64,000 bases of DNA, from contig NZ_FZNP01000008.1 of the NCBI RefSeq assembly GCF_900188105.1, forward strand, positions 248,001 to 312,000. Direction: 5' to 3'. Position 1 is the first letter of the stretch. Every line of letters begins with the position of its first letter. The stretch comes from Actinomadura mexicana. Its GTDB lineage: Bacteria > Actinomycetota > Actinomycetes > Streptosporangiales > Streptosporangiaceae. Shown piece by piece: positions 6,764 through 15,352 of the stretch. Under the pieces are notes generated by a model, which saw only the letters and a program-made list of their open reading frames with translations, searched no databases and had not been told where the DNA came from. A program made the position numbers and the translations under genes.

Positions 6764-9319
6764 TCAAAGGCGCGGGTCCACCGGTTCGGACTCCAGCGCC
6801 AGGACGGCGAAGACCGCCTGGTGGACGCGCCACAGCGGCTCCCTGCCGGCGAGCCGGTCGAGGGCCTCGGCGCCGAGCGCGTGCTCGCGCATCGCCAGCG
6901 ACCGCTTGCGCCCCAGCGACCTGCGGCGCAGCCGGTCGAGGTGCTCGGGCTCGCGGTAGTCGGGCCCGTAGATGATGCGCAGGTATTCCGGTCCCCGGCA
7001 CTTTACCCCGGGCTGCACCTTGGCGCCCTCCGGGAGCGGCCCCAGCGGCTTGACGACCATGCCTTCGCCGCCCGCCGCGGTGAGCTTCTCCCACCACTCG
7101 GTGGCGGCGGCCTCCGACTGCGGCGATCCCAGGTCGACGGTCATCGACCCCGTCCGCTGGACGAGCCCGCTCGCGTCGCTCTCCGCCAGCCGCTCGGCCA
7201 CGGACATGTGCCACTCGTGGTCGCGCAGGGCCGCCCAGGAGCGGCCTTCCCCGGCGAGGACCTGGAACGGCGCGAAGCGCACGCCGGTCAGCCCGTCCAC
7301 CGTCCAGCAGTAGCGCGCGTACGCGTCGCGGAACCGGACCGCGTTCGCGGCCCGCCGGTCGATGCGCTCGCGCAGTCCGCCGAGGTCGAGCCCCCGCCCG
7401 TCCGCCCGCGCGAGCACGCCGGCCGCCACCGGCAGGGCGGCGCGGGCCGCCGCGCCGGTCGCCGCGTACTGGGTGCGGATGAGGTCCATCGCCTTCGCCG
7501 ACCACGGCAGCATCTCGCCGTCGAGGACGAGCCATCCGGTGTCCAGTTCGTCCCAGAGTCCCGCCGCGCCGATGGCGGCGCGGAGCCGGTCCAGGACCTC
7601 GCTCGTGCGGGACGGGTCGCGGAAGAAGGAGCGCCCGGTGCGCGTGTAGACGGCGCCGGTCGTCCCGTCGTCCACGCCGAAGCGCTCCACGGCCACCGAG
7701 GCGTCGCGGCACACGACCGCCACGGCGCGCGAGCCCATGTGCTTCTCCTCGCACACCGCGCGCAGGACGCCCTTGTCCCGGTACGCGGCGAGGGCCTCGG
7801 CCGGATGCTCCAGGTATCCCGGGAGGGCCGACGTCTCGGCGGGGGCCATGGTGGGCGGCAGGTAGACGAGCCAGCGCGGGTCCACGGCGAACCGGCTCAT
7901 CACCTCCAGCGCGGCCAGCGCGTTCTCCTCCCGGACCGAGACGCGGCCCATCAGGCGGGTCTCGACGCCCTGGTTCCCGAGGACGTCCCCGATGTTGAGG
8001 ACGTCGTTCTCCCGGTGGCCGCCCGCGCTCGCCCCGGCCGGCGCCTCCAGCGGACGCGTCGGCTCGTACCAGACCTGCCGCGCCGGGACCGACACCAGCT
8101 CGCGCTCCGGATACCGCAGCGCCGTCAGCTTCCCGCCGAACACCGCGCCGGTGTCCAGGCAGATGGTGTTGTTCACCCATTCCGCCTCCGGGACGGGCGT
8201 GTGGCCGTACACGACCATCGCCTTGCCCCGGTAGTCGCGCGCCCACGGGTAGCGCACCGGCAGGCCGTACTCGTCGGTCTCCCCGGTCGTGTCGCCGTAG
8301 AGCGCGAACGAGCGGACCCGTCCGGACGCGCGGCCGTGGTAGTCCTCCTTGAGCCCGGCGTGGGCCACGACCAGGCGTCCGCCGTCCAGGACGTAGTGGC
8401 TGATGAGGCCGTCCATGAACCGCAGCGCGCCGTCGCGGAAGCCTTCGTCCTCGGCGGCGAGCTGCTCCATCGACTCGGCGAGCCCGTGCGCGAGGCGGAC
8501 CTTGCGCCCGCGCAGGGCGCGGACGAGCTTGGCCTCGTGGTTGCCCGAGACGCACAGGGCATCGCCGGCGGCCACCATGCCCATCACCAGGCGCAGCACG
8601 CCCGGCGAGTCGGGCCCGCGGTCGACCAGGTCGCCGACGAAGACGGCGGACCTCCCGCCGGGATGGTTCGCGCCGACGGCGCGTCCCTGCGCGTCCCGAA
8701 GGATCTCGTAGCCGAGGCCGGCGAGGAGTTCCTCCAGCTCCGCGCGGCAGCCGTGCACGTCGCCGATGACGTCGAACGGGCCGGTCAGGTCGCGCCGGTC
8801 GTTCCATGCCTTCTCGTACCGGATCGTCGCGGCGTCTATCTCGCCGGGGCCGTTCAGGACGTGGACGCGGCGGAACTCGCGGCCGAGCGACCGCATGCCG
8901 CGCCGCAGCTCGCGGCGCTGGCGCGGGATGACGTGCGGAGCCAGGTCGCGGTCCGGGCGTGCGGCGTTGCGCTCGGCGGCGAGGCCCTCGGGGACGTCCA
9001 GCACGATCGCGACCGACAGGACGTCGTGCTCCTTGGCCAGCCGCAGCAGCGACTCCCGCGCCTTGCTCTGCACGTTGGTCGCGTCCACGACGGTCAGCAG
9101 GCCGCGCCGCAGGCGCTTGCCCACGATGTAGTGCAGCAGGTCGAACGCGTCGCCGGTGGCCGACTGGTCGTTCTCGTCGTCCGACACGACCCCGCGGCAG
9201 AAGTCCGACGACACCACCTGGGTCGGCTTGAAATGCTTGCGCGCGAAGTACGACTTGCCCGACCCGGACACGCCGACGAGCACGACGAGGCCCATCTCAG
9301 GAACAACGATCTCGGTCAT
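6764..9319 (-). CDS. pnkp: polynucleotide kinase-phosphatase-ligase of RNA repair
   Basis: An 851-residue three-domain protein that heals and seals broken RNA. Kinase (1-~170): P-loop GVSGSGKS (16-23) phosphorylates 5'-OH ends. Metallophosphatase (~180-400): GDVHG (186-190), GDLVDRG (229-235) and GNHE (259-262) remove 2',3'-cyclic or 3' phosphates. Adenylyltransferase/ligase-like domain (~470-851): EEKHMGSRA with K526 as the predicted AMP-accepting lysine. This order and size match the Clostridium thermocellum Pnkp family. Its ATG overlaps the stop of the upstream hen1 (ATGA), giving the known Pnkp-Hen1 operon in which 2'-O-methylation marks repaired RNA. All three active sites look intact. 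Confidence 0.95.
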   Translation of the reverse strand: MTEIVVPEMGLVVLVGVSGSGKSYFARKHFKPTQVVSSDFCRGVVSDDENDQSATGDAFDLLHYIVGKRLRRGLLTVVDATNVQSKARESLLRLAKEHDVLSVAIVLDVPEGLAAERNAARPDRDLAPHVIPRQRRELRRGMRSLGREFRRVHVLNGPGEIDAATIRYEKAWNDRRDLTGPFDVIGDVHGCRAELEELLAGLGYEILRDAQGRAVGANHPGGRSAVFVGDLVDRGPDSPGVLRLVMGMVAAGDALCVSGNHEAKLVRALRGRKVRLAHGLAESMEQLAAEDEGFRDGALRFMDGLISHYVLDGGRLVVAHAGLKEDYHGRASGRVRSFALYGDTTGETDEYGLPVRYPWARDYRGKAMVVYGHTPVPEAEWVNNTICLDTGAVFGGKLTALRYPERELVSVPARQVWYEPTRPLEAPAGASAGGHRENDVLNIGDVLGNQGVETRLMGRVSVREENALAALEVMSRFAVDPRWLVYLPPTMAPAETSALPGYLEHPAEALAAYRDKGVLRAVCEEKHMGSRAVAVVCRDASVAVERFGVDDGTTGAVYTRTGRSFFRDPSRTSEVLDRLRAAIGAAGLWDELDTGWLVLDGEMLPWSAKAMDLIRTQYAATGAAARAALPVAAGVLARADGRGLDLGGLRERIDRRAANAVRFRDAYARYCWTVDGLTGVRFAPFQVLAGEGRSWAALRDHEWHMSVAERLAESDASGLVQRTGSMTVDLGSPQSEAAATEWWEKLTAAGGEGMVVKPLGPLPEGAKVQPGVKCRGPEYLRIIYGPDYREPEHLDRLRRRSLGRKRSLAMREHALGAEALDRLAGREPLWRVHQAVFAVLALESEPVDPRL

Positions 9320-10749
9320 CGGGTGAGAACTCCCATCTGCGTCGGCGCGCCGACCTCGGGGTCGTCGTCGCCCACGGGCTCGTAACGGACGCGGTAGCCG
9401 TGCTCGGCGGCGACCCGGTCCGCCCATGCGCGGAACTCCGCCCGCGTCCATTCGAAACGGTGGTCGGGGTGGCGCATCGCTCCGGGCGCCAGCCCCTCGT
9501 AGCGGACGTTGTACTCGGCGTTCGGGGTCGTGACGACCACCACGCGGGGCGAGGCGTGGCCGAACACGACCCGCTCGACGGCGCCGAGGCGCGGCGGGTC
9601 GATGTGCTCGATGACCTCCATCAGCACGGCCGCCTCGTACCCGCGGAACCGCTCGTCGGCATAGGTGAGCGCGCCCTGGAAGACGTCCTGGACGCGGTCG
9701 TTCTCGCGGCGCGGCTGCTTGTCACGGCGCAGGCGCCGCGAAGCGTGGCCGAGCGCGCGGTACGACACGTCCGACCCGGAGATCTCGCTGAAGAACTCGT
9801 CCCTGGCCAGCCGCGCCAGCAGCTTCCCCGAGCCGCAGCCGAGGTCGATGACCCGGCGGGCGTCCTCGTCGTGCAGCGCCTGCACCACCGACCGGAGGCG
9901 CAGTTCCGCGAGCGAGACGGACGCCTCTTCGGGCGGCGCCTCCTCCTGGCCTTCCTCGGCGGCCGGCCCCTCCTCCTCGACCTCCACCGGGTCGAGTTCC
10001 TCGTCGGGCGCGTCCTCGGCGTCGGCGAGACGTCCCAGCGCGGACTGCACGAGGCTGCGCCGGTCGGCCAGGTACCGGCGCGTGATGGCGCCGCGGTCGG
10101 GGTGCGCGGCCAGCCAGCCCTCCCCTGCCCGGATGAGCTTGTCGACCTCGTCGGGCGCCATCCAGTAGTGCTTGGCGTCGTCCAGGACGGGGAGCAGCAC
10201 GTACAGCTGGTTGAGGGCGTCGGCGAGCCGCAGCGTCCCGGTCAGCGTGAGCGTCACGTACCGGGAGTCGCCCCATTCGGGGAAGTCCGGGTCGAGCGGC
10301 ACGGGCGCGGCCGACACGTCCCAGCCGAGCGGGGCGAAGAACCGCTCGGCCTGGCCTGGCCCGCCCCGGCACGGGAGGGCGGGAAGGACGACCTCCAGCG
10401 GGACGGGCGTCTCCACCAGTTCGGGGCGCATGTCGCAGCGTCCCCGCATGGCGGTGCGGAACACGTTCGCCATGGCCGATGCCAGGAGGGACGACGCCGC
10501 GTAGGGACGGTCGTTCACGTACTGGCCGAGGGAGAAGTCGGGCGTGCCTCTGCCGCGCGTGCGCACGAGCTGGACCGGGTCGACGTCCAGCAGCAGGGCC
10601 GCCGTGCAGCGCTGCTCCTCCGCGTCCGGGTAGAAGACGTGCGCCGTGCCGTAGGACTGCTCGAAGCGCTGCACCCGGTCGGGATGCTTGTGCAGGAGGA
10701 ACCCCAGGTCGGTCGCCTGGATCATCGTCGTGGTGATCGTCAGAAGCAC
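9316..10749 (-). CDS. hen1: 3'-terminal RNA ribose 2'-O-methyltransferase Hen1
   Basis: A 477-residue bacterial Hen1. The N-terminal half (ATDLGFLLHKHPDRVQ, the FYPDA region, GQYVNDRPYAASS) is the Pnkp-activating domain. An acidic Glu/Pro linker follows at ~270-300. The C-terminal AdoMet methyltransferase carries VIDLGCGSGKLL and the manganese-site EVIEHID...VFGHASPR block. It methylates the 3'-terminal 2'-OH at the break so that the repaired RNA resists renewed ribotoxin cleavage. The start is set at GTG 10749, matching relatives that begin a few residues before LTITTT; an in-frame ATG at 10785 would add 12 residues. It overlaps pnkp by 4 bp. Confidence 0.93.
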   Translation of the reverse strand: MLLTITTTMIQATDLGFLLHKHPDRVQRFEQSYGTAHVFYPDAEEQRCTAALLLDVDPVQLVRTRGRGTPDFSLGQYVNDRPYAASSLLASAMANVFRTAMRGRCDMRPELVETPVPLEVVLPALPCRGGPGQAERFFAPLGWDVSAAPVPLDPDFPEWGDSRYVTLTLTGTLRLADALNQLYVLLPVLDDAKHYWMAPDEVDKLIRAGEGWLAAHPDRGAITRRYLADRRSLVQSALGRLADAEDAPDEELDPVEVEEEGPAAEEGQEEAPPEEASVSLAELRLRSVVQALHDEDARRVIDLGCGSGKLLARLARDEFFSEISGSDVSYRALGHASRRLRRDKQPRRENDRVQDVFQGALTYADERFRGYEAAVLMEVIEHIDPPRLGAVERVVFGHASPRVVVVTTPNAEYNVRYEGLAPGAMRHPDHRFEWTRAEFRAWADRVAAEHGYRVRYEPVGDDDPEVGAPTQMGVLTR

Positions 10750-10855
10750 GCCCCAAGTGTGGCCGAACGCGTCGAACGCCCCCATCCATTTTCCGGAACG
10801 CCGGACTTAAAGGGTTTGCGCCCGGGTTCGGCGGCCCAGCAGAATCCGGGGGGAC

Positions 10856-11686
10856 ATGAGCAGACACCCCCGCCGGATGACCGCGCAGGAGACCGTGGCC
10901 ATCCTCGAACGCGGCGACTACACGGCGCCGTCCGGCCGCGCCGTCTCGATCGCCGACGGCCTGGCCGAGGCCGTCCGGCGCACCGTCCTCTACCGGCCTG
11001 GCGAGCTGGACACGCTGCTGAAGAGACTTCCACCGGCCGACCCTGACACGCGGACGCGGATCGAGGTGACCGGCGAGACCACCCTCGCCGCCGCGCGGCG
11101 GCTGTGCGCCCCCGGGACGACGCCGTTCGCGCTCAACTTCGCCTCCGCGAAGAACCCGGGCGGCGGCTTCCTGAACGGAGCCCACGCCCAGGAGGAGGGG
11201 CTGGCGCGCTCCTCGGGCCTGTACGAGTCGCTGCGCGCGGCCAGGGAGTACTACGACTTCCACCGCGCGCAGGGGGACCTCCTCTACAGCGACCACATGA
11301 TCTACTCGCCGGACGTGCCGGTGTTCCGGGAGGACTCCGGACGGCTGCTGGAGGAGCCGTACGGCGTCTCGTTCCTGACGTCGCCCGCCCCGAACCGCGG
11401 CGCGATCCGGGACGCCGGCAAGGCCGAGCGGATTCCCGTGGTGCTGCGGCTTCGCGCCCGCAAGGTCCTCGCCGTGGCGCTGGCCAACGGCCACACCCGG
11501 CTCGTTCTCGGCGCCTGGGGCTGCGGAGTGTTCCGCAACGACCCGGCCGAGGTCGCCGAGGTGTTCGCCGAGGCGCTGCGTCCGGGCGGAGGGTTCGCCG
11601 GACGGTTCGAGCACGTGGTCTTCGCCGTCTGGGACACCGCCGCGGGCGCCCCCAGGCACGCGGCCTTCCAGCGCGCCTTCGCCTAG
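10856..11686 (+). CDS. bacterial-type poly(ADP-ribose) glycohydrolase-like (TIGR02452/DUF2263)
   Basis: A 276-residue macrodomain-fold protein. NPGGGFLNGAHAQEEGLAR carries the PARG signature: GGG at 102-104 and the catalytic QEE at 112-114. The family hydrolyses ADP-ribose linkages. GGGGGGAC precedes the ATG. It is divergent from hen1-pnkp across ~106 bp, and its stop overlaps the convergent TetR stop. The position next to an RNA-repair operon suggests that it could remove ADP-ribose from damaged or toxin-modified RNA or protein, but that link is inference from adjacency. Eukaryote-like DNA-damage PARG activity is also possible. Confidence 0.85.
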   Translation: MSRHPRRMTAQETVAILERGDYTAPSGRAVSIADGLAEAVRRTVLYRPGELDTLLKRLPPADPDTRTRIEVTGETTLAAARRLCAPGTTPFALNFASAKNPGGGFLNGAHAQEEGLARSSGLYESLRAAREYYDFHRAQGDLLYSDHMIYSPDVPVFREDSGRLLEEPYGVSFLTSPAPNRGAIRDAGKAERIPVVLRLRARKVLAVALANGHTRLVLGAWGCGVFRNDPAEVAEVFAEALRPGGGFAGRFEHVVFAVWDTAAGAPRHAAFQRAFA

Positions 11687-12435
11687 GCGTCCCCCTCCGG
11701 ACGGGGCGGCTCCTCGGCGTAGGAGGCGATCCCGCGGACCAGGAGGTCGAGGCCGAACTCGAAGCGCCCGTCGCCGTCCTCCGCGGTGAGTTCGTCCACC
11801 ATGCCGGAGATCGTGGGGTAGCGGTCCTTGGGCAGTGCGGCGAAGTACTCCCGGATCTGCTCGAGGTACTCGTAGAAGGGCGCCCACGGGTCGTCCGCCC
11901 CGGCGGGCGCCTTGGCGTGGTGGAGCGTGTCCTCGATGGCATCGGCGTCGAGGAACATGCCGAGGGTGCTGACGGCGAGCCCGGCGATCCGCTTCGGGAC
12001 GCCGCCGGCGTGCATGAGGGCGAGCTGCGCCTCGGCGACGTCCAGCAGGTGGGGTCCGGTGGGGATGAGCGCCATCGACACCGTCGCGATGTCGCGGTGC
12101 GAGGTGTAGACGCGGCGGATCTCGCGCGCCAGCTCCTTCAGCTGCTGCTGCCAGCGCGCCGGGTCCGGGTCGGGGAGCCGGATCTCGGCGGCCACCCGGT
12201 CGAGCATCAGCTCGCGCAGCTCCTCCTTGTTCGAGACGTGGGCGTACAGGGACGCGGGGCCCGTGCCGAGCTCCTGGGCGACGCGGCGCATGGTCACGGC
12301 CTCCAGCCCCTCGGCGTCCAGGACGCGGATCGCCGTGTCGACGACCAGCTCCTGCGTGAGCGGCTGCCTGGCGGGCGCGGCCTTGCGCGGCCTGCGGCCG
12401 GGCGGCGTCGGCATGTCCGGGCGTGCGGTGGCCAC
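11683..12435 (-). CDS. TetR-family repressor of the divergent MFS exporter
   Basis: A 250-residue regulator. Helix-turn-helix at residues 47-68 (VTMRRVAQELGTGPASLYAHVSNKEEL) follows a Lys/Arg/Pro-rich leader. The C-terminal ~170 residues form the ligand-binding and dimer domain, of the length seen in TetR_C drug-sensing regulators. GTG 12435 is chosen because GGGGGG lies ~7 nt upstream; ATG 12414 is in frame. It is divergent from a DHA2 exporter across 168 bp containing several inverted and direct repeats, so it most likely represses that exporter and itself. Confidence 0.88.
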   Translation of the reverse strand: MATARPDMPTPPGRRPRKAAPARQPLTQELVVDTAIRVLDAEGLEAVTMRRVAQELGTGPASLYAHVSNKEELRELMLDRVAAEIRLPDPDPARWQQQLKELAREIRRVYTSHRDIATVSMALIPTGPHLLDVAEAQLALMHAGGVPKRIAGLAVSTLGMFLDADAIEDTLHHAKAPAGADDPWAPFYEYLEQIREYFAALPKDRYPTISGMVDELTAEDGDGRFEFGLDLLVRGIASYAEEPPRPEGDA

Positions 12436-12452
12436 GTCAGGACCCCCCAATC

Positions 12453-12492
12453 TCGCGATACATCTTGACTGTCGCGAATCGCGATATATCTT
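12453..12492. promoter_or_regulatory. direct repeats with three TCGCGA boxes near the tetR start
   Basis: TCGCGATACATCTT (12453-12466) and TCGCGATATATCTT (12479-12492) are a 26-bp-spaced direct repeat differing at one base. A third TCGCGA box at 12472-12477 abuts the second copy. The position just upstream of the regulator start fits an autoregulatory operator. Confidence 0.5.
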
Positions 12493-12533
12493 CTCTATTG
12501 CGGAGATGATTTTCCGGAACACGAACATCGTAC

Positions 12534-12582
12534 TTGACACGAACACCGTTCGCCCTTAGAACATTGTTCGTAACCAACGAAC
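12534..12582 (+). promoter_or_regulatory. promoter and clustered GAAC/GTTC operators of the DHA2 exporter
   Basis: TTGACA (12534-12539) and TTAGAA (12556-12561) with a 16-bp spacer form a good vegetative promoter. Overlapping it are inverted repeats CGAAC-N3-GTTCG (12540-12552), GAACA-T-TGTTC (12559-12569) and GTTCGT-N5-ACGAAC (12566-12582). A repressor bound here would block both the -10 element and the start point. The adjacent TetR protein is the obvious candidate. Confidence 0.65.
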
Positions 12583-12603
12583 ACCGTTCCTCCCGGAGTG
12601 ACC

Positions 12604-14310
12604 ATGACCGACACACTGACCTCCCCCGCCCGGGGCGCCGCGGACGGCGGCTACCGCTGGCGCTGGGTCGCCCTGTTCGTGATCCTCGCCGGCGAGGTCA
12701 TGGACATGCTGGACGCCCTGATCACCAACATCGCGGCCCCCACGATCCGCGCGGATCTCGGCGGATCGGCCGCCACCATCCAGTGGCTCGCCGCCGCCTA
12801 CACCCTCGCCATGGCCGTCGGGCTCATCACCGGCGGGCGCCTCGGAGACCTCTACGGACGCAGGCGGATGTTCGTCCTCGGCGCGGTCGGCTTCACGGTC
12901 GGCTCGCTGCTGTGCGGCATCGCCGGCTCCCCCGGGATGCTGATCGGCGCCCGGGGCATGCAGGGCCTGTTCGGCGCGCTGATGCTGCCGCAGGGCATCG
13001 GAATGATCAAGCAGATGTTCTCGGCGAAGGAGATGGGCGCGGCGTTCGCCATGTTCGGGCCGGTCATGGGGCTGTCGTCGGTCGGCGGCCCGGTGCTGGC
13101 CGGCTGGCTGATCGACGCCGACCTGTTCGGCACCGGCTGGCGGATGATCTTCCTGATCAACCTGCCGCTGGGCGCCGCCGCCGTGCTGGCCGGGCTGAAG
13201 TTCCTGCCCGCCGGGCGCGCCGAGCACGCCTCCCGCCTCGACCTCACCGGCGCGGCCCTGGCCTCCCTCGGCGCCGGGCTGCTGGTCTACCCCCTCGTCC
13301 AGGGCCGCGAGCACGACTGGCCCGCCTGGACGTTCGCCATGATGGCCGCCTCCCTCGTCGTGTGGGGCGTGTTCGCCTGGTACGAGACCCGCAAGCAGCG
13401 CTCCGGCGGCGACCCGCTGATCGTGCCGACCCTGTTCCGCAAGCGGGGCTTCACCGGCGGCCTCGTCGTCGGCCTGGTGTTCTTCTCCGGCGTCGCCGGC
13501 CTCGGCCTGGTGCTGGCGCTGTTCTTCCAGCTCGGGCTGGGCTACTCCCCGCTCAAGGCGGGCCTCGCGCAGATCCCGTGGTCGGTCGGCATCATCATCG
13601 GGTTCGGCGCCATGCAGGCCGTGCAGAGCCTCGGCCGCAAGGTGATCCACGCGGGCGCCGTCATCATGGCCGCCGGGATCGCCGGGCTGTACTTCACCCT
13701 CCGGTACGCCGGGATCGACGTCACCCCCTGGCAGCTCGTCCCCGCGCTGACCGTCACCGGGATCGGCATGGGCCTGCTGATGGGGCCCTTCTTCGACACC
13801 GTGCTCGCGGGCGTCGAGCCCGAGGAGACCGGCTCGGCGGGCGGCACGCTCACCGCCGTCCAGCAGCTCGGCAGCGCGCTCGGCGCGGCCGTCCTCGGCA
13901 CGGTCTTCTTCGGGCTGCTCGGCGGGCACGTCGCGACCGCCGCCGACGACGGCGCCGCCGGCCTGCGCCGCGACCTCGCCGCCGCGTCCGTCCCGGCCGC
14001 GCAGCGGGACCGCGTCGTGGACGGCCTGCGCGACTGCGGCCGCGACCGCGCCACCGCCAAGGACGCCGCCGCCGTGCCCGCGTCCTGCCACCGGCTCCAG
14101 GGCGAGGTCCGGGCCGCCGTCGCCGCCGCGCCGCAGTCGGCGCCCGCCGTCCAGAAGGCGGTCGCCGAGGCCGGGGAGCACGCCGCCAAGGCCGGGTTCG
14201 GCGACGCCATGAAGTTCACGCTGTGGGTCGAGGTCGGGCTCCTCGGCCTGACCTTCCTGGCGACGTTCCTGCTGCCGATGCACGCGCGCCCGGAAGAGGC
14301 ACCCGCCTGA
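12604..14310 (+). CDS. MFS drug exporter, DHA2 family (14 TM)
   Basis: A 568-residue proton-coupled multidrug efflux protein. It has 14 predicted helices. Motif A is present as GGRLGDLYGRRRM after TM2. LDALITNIAAPTIRADLGG in TM1 is typical of DHA2 members. A 60-70-residue Ala-rich extracytoplasmic segment with two Cys lies before the last helix. CGGAG precedes the ATG. It is controlled by the divergent TetR gene. A close paralogue starts at 27714; both share the stretch VYPLVQGR and surrounding residues. The substrate is unknown. Confidence 0.9.
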   Translation: MTDTLTSPARGAADGGYRWRWVALFVILAGEVMDMLDALITNIAAPTIRADLGGSAATIQWLAAAYTLAMAVGLITGGRLGDLYGRRRMFVLGAVGFTVGSLLCGIAGSPGMLIGARGMQGLFGALMLPQGIGMIKQMFSAKEMGAAFAMFGPVMGLSSVGGPVLAGWLIDADLFGTGWRMIFLINLPLGAAAVLAGLKFLPAGRAEHASRLDLTGAALASLGAGLLVYPLVQGREHDWPAWTFAMMAASLVVWGVFAWYETRKQRSGGDPLIVPTLFRKRGFTGGLVVGLVFFSGVAGLGLVLALFFQLGLGYSPLKAGLAQIPWSVGIIIGFGAMQAVQSLGRKVIHAGAVIMAAGIAGLYFTLRYAGIDVTPWQLVPALTVTGIGMGLLMGPFFDTVLAGVEPEETGSAGGTLTAVQQLGSALGAAVLGTVFFGLLGGHVATAADDGAAGLRRDLAAASVPAAQRDRVVDGLRDCGRDRATAKDAAAVPASCHRLQGEVRAAVAAAPQSAPAVQKAVAEAGEHAAKAGFGDAMKFTLWVEVGLLGLTFLATFLLPMHARPEEAPA

Positions 14311-14319
14311 CGGAACGAA

Positions 14320-14357
14320 GGGCCCGCGCCCGGGGACGCCTCCCCGGGCGCGGGCCC
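14320..14357. terminator. strong bidirectional terminator
   Basis: A perfect 16-bp G/C stem (14320-14335 with 14342-14357) with a 6-nt loop lies between the convergent exporter and oxidoreductase genes. Confidence 0.85.
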
Positions 14358-14367
14358 CGCGTCGCCG

Positions 14368-15294
14368 TCAGACCTTGCTCATCACCTCGGAGGCCAGCAG
14401 CTCCACGTGCTCCAGGTCGCTCATGTCGAGGACCTGGAGGTAGAGGCACTCCGCGCCCAGCTCGCCGAACCGGCCGATCTTGTCGACCAGCTCCTGCGGG
14501 GTGCCGGCCAGACCGTTCTCGCGCAGCTCGGGAACCTGCCGGCCGATGGCGTCGGCGCGCCGCTTCAGCTCCGCCTCGTCCCGCCCGCAGCAGACGACCT
14601 GCGCGGCCGAGTACACCAGCGGCCTCGTCCGGCCCGCCTCGGCGCACGCCGCACGGACCCGGTCGAACGCGCCGCCGGTGTCCTCGACCTGGTGGAACGG
14701 GACGTTGTACTCGTCGGCGTACCGGGCGGCGAGCCGCGGCGTCCGCTTCGTCCCGGCCCCGCCGATGATGATCGGCGGCCCGCCCGGCCGCACGGGCTTG
14801 GGCAGCGCGGGCGACCCGCTGAGGGTGTAGTGCTCCCCGCTGAAGGAGAAGGTCTCGCCGGGCGGCGTCCCCCACAGCCCGGTGAGGATCTGCAACTGCT
14901 CCTCAAGCCGCTCGAACCGCTCGCCCAGGCTCGGGAAGGGGATGCCGTAGGCGGTGTGCTCCTCCTCGTACCACCCCGTCCCGAGGCCCAGGTCGACGCG
15001 CCCGCCGCTCATCTGGTCGACCTGCGCGACGGAGATGGCCAGCGGCCCCGGGTAGCGGAACGTTCCGGCAGTCACCAGCGTGCCGAGCCTGATCCGGCTG
15101 GTCTCCCGGGCCAGCGCGCCCAGGGTGATCCAGGAATCGGTCGGACCCGGCTCGCCCGTCATGTCCCCCATCTTGAGGAAGTGGTCGGAACGGAAGAACG
15201 CGTCGAAGCCGAGGTCCTCGGCCGCCTTGGCGACGGCGAGCTGTGTCTCATACGTCGCCCCCTGCTGGGGCTCGGTGAAGATTCGAAGTCGCAT
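14368..15294 (-). CDS. F420-dependent LLM-class oxidoreductase
   Basis: A 308-residue luciferase-like (alpha/beta)8 barrel protein. MRLRIFTEPQ, FRSDHFLKM, TLVTAGTFRYPGPLA and DLGLGTGWYEEEH are typical of the actinobacterial F420-dependent subgroup (TIGR03560-like), in which the cofactor is F420 rather than FMN. Such enzymes reduce or oxidise diverse ketones, alcohols and imines, and the substrate here cannot be told. It is monocistronic: it ends at the bidirectional hairpin and is followed upstream on the same strand by a secreted Lys-repeat protein. Confidence 0.85.
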   Translation of the reverse strand: MRLRIFTEPQQGATYETQLAVAKAAEDLGFDAFFRSDHFLKMGDMTGEPGPTDSWITLGALARETSRIRLGTLVTAGTFRYPGPLAISVAQVDQMSGGRVDLGLGTGWYEEEHTAYGIPFPSLGERFERLEEQLQILTGLWGTPPGETFSFSGEHYTLSGSPALPKPVRPGGPPIIIGGAGTKRTPRLAARYADEYNVPFHQVEDTGGAFDRVRAACAEAGRTRPLVYSAAQVVCCGRDEAELKRRADAIGRQVPELRENGLAGTPQELVDKIGRFGELGAECLYLQVLDMSDLEHVELLASEVMSKV

Positions 15295-15352
15295 GTCCCC
15301 ATCCTCGTACGGACCGGGCGGCGATCGCGCGGCGGGGCCGCGCCGCTCGTCG

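Noticed and set aside
12556..14283. 575-codon open frame on the minus strand opposite the DHA2 exporter
   Set aside because: Composition (Gly/Ala/Asp/Arg-rich, no hydrophobic core) is that of an antisense shadow of a GC-rich gene; the plus strand encodes a clear transporter.
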